A DNA stretch of 64,000 nucleotides, from contig JAYKKM010000504.1 of assembly GCA_035772405.1 (NCBI GenBank), positions 1,735,501 to 1,799,500 of the forward strand. Reading direction: 5' to 3'. The position numbers and the translations under genes are program-made. Under the pieces are notes generated by a model, which saw nothing but the letters and a program-made list of their open reading frames with translations, did no database searches and was not told where the DNA came from. This DNA is from Chrysogorgia sp. JL179-B06 (Eukaryota; Cnidaria; Anthozoa; Scleralcyonacea; Chrysogorgiidae). Of this stretch, positions 60,477-64,000 are shown piece after piece (position 1 is the stretch's first letter; every line of letters begins with the position of its first letter).

Positions 60477-60950
60477 TTATGACGATAGGTTGAAGTTAAA
60501 AGTAATATTACGAGAAAGTGTTTTCTTATCTTCTGTTCTTTCGGCAGTGCCAGTTTCTTCCAACTTTTTTTCCTCTTCCTGGACAGGTTCTTCACGCTTG
60601 TTTACCTCAACAGCTTTCTTCTTTGACGCTGTTGAATTGCCGTACAATACCGACGAAACATTCTCTTCAAGTTCTTTGCTTGTTCGTTTGTACGCTCTTA
60701 CAGCCAAACTTCGATGTCCTTAATTGAACGAAAAATTATGTATACGCTGACAAATCTTAATAACCTCCAAAGTATTAATCTGTATCTAAATGTAGAGTAA
60801 AAACTAACCTGTTTTTTCGCATATTAGTTGTTCATCTACTCTTGCGTCATATAATCTTGTTGCAGCCGTGGCTCGTAAGCTGTGGTTCGTTTTAAAACCA
60901 CTATCTCCTCCGGCCTCACACACTTGCCAATGTGTTATGGCCCAACGGAA
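60477..60950 (-). CDS. Crypton/DUF3504-type tyrosine recombinase, C-terminal part
   Basis: Minus-strand exons complement(60809-60950) and complement(60477-60718), with a 90-bp GT-AG intron splitting a Gly codon. The join gives GFKTNHSLRATAATRLYDAR, VDEQLICEKTG and then HRSLAVRAYKRTSKELEEN, ending in TAA after a charged tail. HSLR is the HxxR box, GHRS the second His and RAYKR the candidate catalytic Tyr of tyrosine recombinases; the block matches the C-terminus of ZMYM/KIAA1958/QRICH1-type DUF3504 proteins and Crypton transposons. Upstream exons carrying the first catalytic Arg were not found. It lies antisense inside an intron of the secreted-protein gene. The exact 5' border of the first exon (60950 or about 60932) is uncertain. 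Confidence 0.72.
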
Positions 60951-61394
60951 CTGTAGAATACCAACAATCGGTCTTGGGAATTTTTAATTGCATGCATGCA
61001 TCCAAAAAGAATAGTTTAATAACATACAATTGATTAAAATTCGTAATAATATATAGAATGCATTTCCAATTCCCTAATTGCTCTCTTTTTAAAACAAGTT
61101 ATTTGAAGCATGATAATTAGAAAACCTCCGAAGAACAAAAGAATATGGTCTGCTGAGCATATAAACACTGCGGCCCTCGGTCTTCACAGTTGAATAAAAA
61201 CCTCTCCCTCGTACTTTAACCTATATTTAAAACTTTGTGCACCTCTCGTTCTGTCTGAAAATATCCAAAGGGTCTGTCTGCATAAATTACCATAAAATTC
61301 AGTATACAGTAGCGAGAAAATAAGAGAAACGTAATGTGTGGTCATATGTTGACGCGCTACATAATCAGTACAAACCACATATTAATCGAGTATA

Positions 61395-61830
61395 TCGTTG
61401 TATCAGTAGTTCAATAGTTAGAGTGTCCCACCGGCAATCCAGACTTGGACTGGCCCTATGTGCCATTGTGCCAATGGCACATCCGCCCCCTTGAGATGCT
61501 GTACCTGCGCCCCTTTCCCCTAAACAATAATAATGTATTTGATTCTGCTGTTTATTTGTACAATTCCTATTTAAAAACCCGATTTTGGATTTATAATTGG
61601 CTTTACGTTTCAATCAGTATGATACTGCTAATAGTTTTGTGCGATTAATTAATTGATATTTTATTACGCTATTTTGGTTTAATATTATTTGTTTGTGTGC
61701 GGTAGCGGGGAGGGATAGTTGGGCCCATGTCAGTGATTTTTCCACTGCGCCCCCCTACTCGTTCAATGGCACCGCCCTAAATGAGAGGCCAGTCGTCCGA
61801 CTCTGTGGCAATCAGAAGGTTATAGACACG
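61395..61830 (+). repeat. tRNA-derived SINE split by a hAT-like MITE
   Basis: The 5' half gttcaatagttagagtgtcc is at 61410 and the 3' half caatcagaaggttatagaca at 61809; in between is the MITE 61440-61805. Confidence 0.75.
61440..61805. mobile_element. hAT-like MITE, 366 bp
   Basis: 8-bp near-identical flanks cggcaatc (61432-61439) and tggcaatc (61806-61813). Ends cagacttggactggcc / ggccagtcgtccgactctg are imperfectly inverted. Confidence 0.75.
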
Positions 61831-61884
61831 ATTCCTGTTGATGATTTGAGCTTGATGATCGTCCATGTATCGTAAGTCTTTATT

Positions 61885-62430
61885 ATACACCGTTATAAAA
61901 TAACCGGAAGTAAATGAGCGAGAACACGCTATCTGATTGGTTACTGAGCTCAAAAACCGTTCATTATAACTCAATAAAGCATAAGCTGACGTGATCTTCG
62001 CGTAGATTTTGTCCGTTTTGACGGATTTTATGTAGTTTAAATCACAAAAGGAAGTCAAAGAATACCTGGATACAAGGCTAATCAAGGTATACTAACACAA
62101 CAGAATGTTTTAAATGCAACGTTTAGTGTATTTTCATCGCTAAAATCGCCAACGTGTTTTCAATAAAAGCTTCCTAGCATGCAACGCACATAACAACGCC
62201 TCTTATAACAGGTAAATCTACATTTTTCATGGGTTTATTGTTAATAATAATGGTGTTCTTTTATAAAAGAAATAAAAAACTTTGTCTTGTGTGATTATCG
62301 AGTTATAATGGCACTCGAGAAGCTAGTAAAACACTCGGCTATCGCCTCGTGTTTTACACGCATCTCTCGTGCCATTTTAACTCGATAATTACACATGACA
62401 TGTTTTTATTTCTTAATTAAAGGAATAAAA
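61885..62430. repeat. Inverted copy of the 51690-52215 element
   Basis: ataaaataaccggaagtaaa to the attatcgagttataatggca hairpin end, in the opposite orientation to 51690-52215 and about 90% similar by eye. Confidence 0.85.
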
Positions 62431-62779
62431 ACGTATGTGATTTTAATAACCAGATTATCGTAGTCTCAAGTTGTAAAAATGCTCGTAATGCGCATTAATG
62501 GTTTTCCTATGATTTTCTACATAATGCAGGTTTTCCTATGCTTTTCTACATTTATCTATATTTATATTGGACTAAAATGCTTAAGGAAGCTTAGTTTTTA
62601 CTCTTGTGACTAACGTTCTTGACATTTTGCATTAGGATTAGTGACATTATTGCAATTATTTTTTTAATTTATTTATTCTATTCCGTGCAATGACTGTGAT
62701 CAGGAGTAAATCGGTCAGACTAAATGTCAGTTTCGTACGCGTTTAAAGAACACCAAAAGGCTGTTTTCTTTTCAAAAAA

Positions 62780-63005
62780 GGAAAATTCTGCTTTGTCGGA
62801 ACACGCGTGTGTAACCTACCACGAGGTTGCGTGGGAAAATTCAAAAATTATTACCACTAATCCGCGGTACCATCAGAGACGTTGTCTCCAGACAACGATT
62901 ATTTTTGAATTTTCCCACGCAACCAATTTTCCCACAATTTTCCCACCAATTTTCCCACGCAACGTGGTAGGTTACACACGTGTGTTCCGACAAAGCAGAA
63001 TTTTG
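62780..63005. repeat. Foldback element
   Basis: attctgctttgtcggaacac mirrors gtgttccgacaaagcagaat; inner ttgcgtgggaaaattcaaaa mirrors ttttgaattttcccacgcaa. Confidence 0.85.
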
Positions 63006-63055
63006 GCATATCAATAGCGCCCACGCCCCATTGAATCGCGATGACGGCCCCAAAC

Positions 63056-63180
63056 TTTACAACGATCACCCCTGATGAAGACGCTAGACTGGAGTGTCGA
63101 AACGTTGGGTCATGGACAGTAACTTTTAAGTTACGTTCAAAAAAACGTTTTAAAGCCAGAGTAGCGTCAAACTATGTCTT
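63056..63180 (+). repeat. Penelope-type terminal relic with hammerhead-like core
   Basis: CTGATGA (63072-63078), stem GACGCT/AGTGTC with loop AGACTGG, GAAA (63099-63102), then CGTTGGGTC. The flank is shared with 13797-13890, including atggacagtaactttaa-like sequence. Confidence 0.5.
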
Positions 63181-64000
63181 ATTGAAATTACTTTTGTGTT
63201 GTAATTTACCAAAGTCATTGCTAATGAAATATTTTTTATATTTTTCATGTTTTCCCTGCCATTTCTCGCGTTTGTTTGCGTGAAATTTCTGCAATCTTTA
63301 CAGTCTTCCTGGAATTGCTTCGATATACATTTTAGTGAAAATCAAATGTTGTTCAGATCGTTTTGTCAATATCAAATAAATTATTGATTTTTAACATCAA
63401 GCAAAATTTGTAAGATAAATTTTTTGGAAAACATAAATATGGAGATATAAGCTTATCAGTTCAAAACAACTCATATAAGGAAACGCAATATATTTGCATT
63501 ATTTTCGGGTTTTTTAGAAGCTTGATGAAGGATCGGAAAGTGTGGGGACGCCATGCTCATGCCCGGCTGAGGCCGCCTTAGTGGTAGTAGTAGTACGCGT
63601 GTGACGTCATACAATTTCCTGATTATTAGTAAATTTCCCGTCAAATTCGCAACCAGCTCTCGCGCGGTGACAAAACCATACTAGGGAACCACCTTATTGG
63701 TGAATTAGGATTATCTACCAAATGATCTGTGATGTCTTGCGCTGGGTATAGAGGGTTAGCTTTGGTCGAACTACGAAGAGATTAAGCTTCTTCTCAACGT
63801 TATTTTTGTAATCGCTCTATATTGCGACAAAAACTTGACAATACAGGGTTACAACGCAAACCAGGACACACGTCACGTTCATGTAATTATTCAAAATGGC
63901 GATCCAATAGCCTGTTTTAGATGGTTTATTAAACTTTTAATTACATTTTAATGGCGCCAAATTACTATACTCCGAGTAGCTAAGTATAAAATGCTATTCT
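63181..64000. other. Sequence without recognised feature
   Basis: Presumably intron of the secreted-protein gene. No exon or repeat end that I can support. Confidence 0.35.

Overview
This is an AT-rich, repeat-dense animal nuclear window with small exons, long introns and many transposable elements. The gene content and repeat types (Penelope-like, Gypsy, Crypton-like, tRNA-derived SINEs, many foldback MITEs) suggest a cnidarian, perhaps an anthozoan. This is inference; no marker gene fixes the species.

Host genes, all on the + strand except a recombinase-like remnant: (1) 413-25997 holds the last eleven exons of an ANKS1-type adaptor (two SAM domains, a Gln-rich linker, a C-terminal PTB domain). 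All junctions are GT-AG and phase-consistent, and the gene starts upstream of the window. (2) 33255-33862 is the unrecognised 3' end of a small-exon gene with a nearby AATAAA. (3) 43546-57864 is the 5' part of a gene for a secreted, Cys-containing protein with a fibrinogen-like N-terminal signature; it runs off the window. Its signal-peptide exon lies inside a tandem duplication of about 1.9 kb, so two identical copies of exon 1 precede a single exon 2. (4) 60477-60950 on the minus strand encodes the C-terminal catalytic part of a Crypton/DUF3504-type tyrosine recombinase.

Repeat layout: 632-2280 is an 11-bp minisatellite with higher-order structure. 6321-10032 is a decayed non-LTR retrotransposon flanked by a 17-bp duplication. 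13.7-17.6 kb is a cluster of long TA tracts, a three-unit 276-bp tandem repeat carrying tRNA-like sequence, and a Penelope-like element (RT plus GIY-YIG) with an inverted copy of its own 3' end and hammerhead-ribozyme-like cores. 18.2-28.7 kb is rich in palindromic MITEs, many with TTAA target duplications and some nested. 34.4-35.5 kb is a 5'-truncated LINE. 36096-41535 is a Gypsy LTR retrotransposon with 135-bp LTRs differing at one base, yet its coding region is broken by a piggyBac-like MITE, an 810-bp hAT-like MITE and a frameshift. The rest of the fibrinogen-like gene's introns are filled with MITEs, foldbacks and SINE fragments.

The most interesting items are two tiny hairpins (53 and 55 bp), each flanked by a perfect 9-bp duplication and sharing TAGYCTGCG ends; the duplicated signal-peptide exon; the nested Gypsy; and several dispersed hammerhead-like cores.
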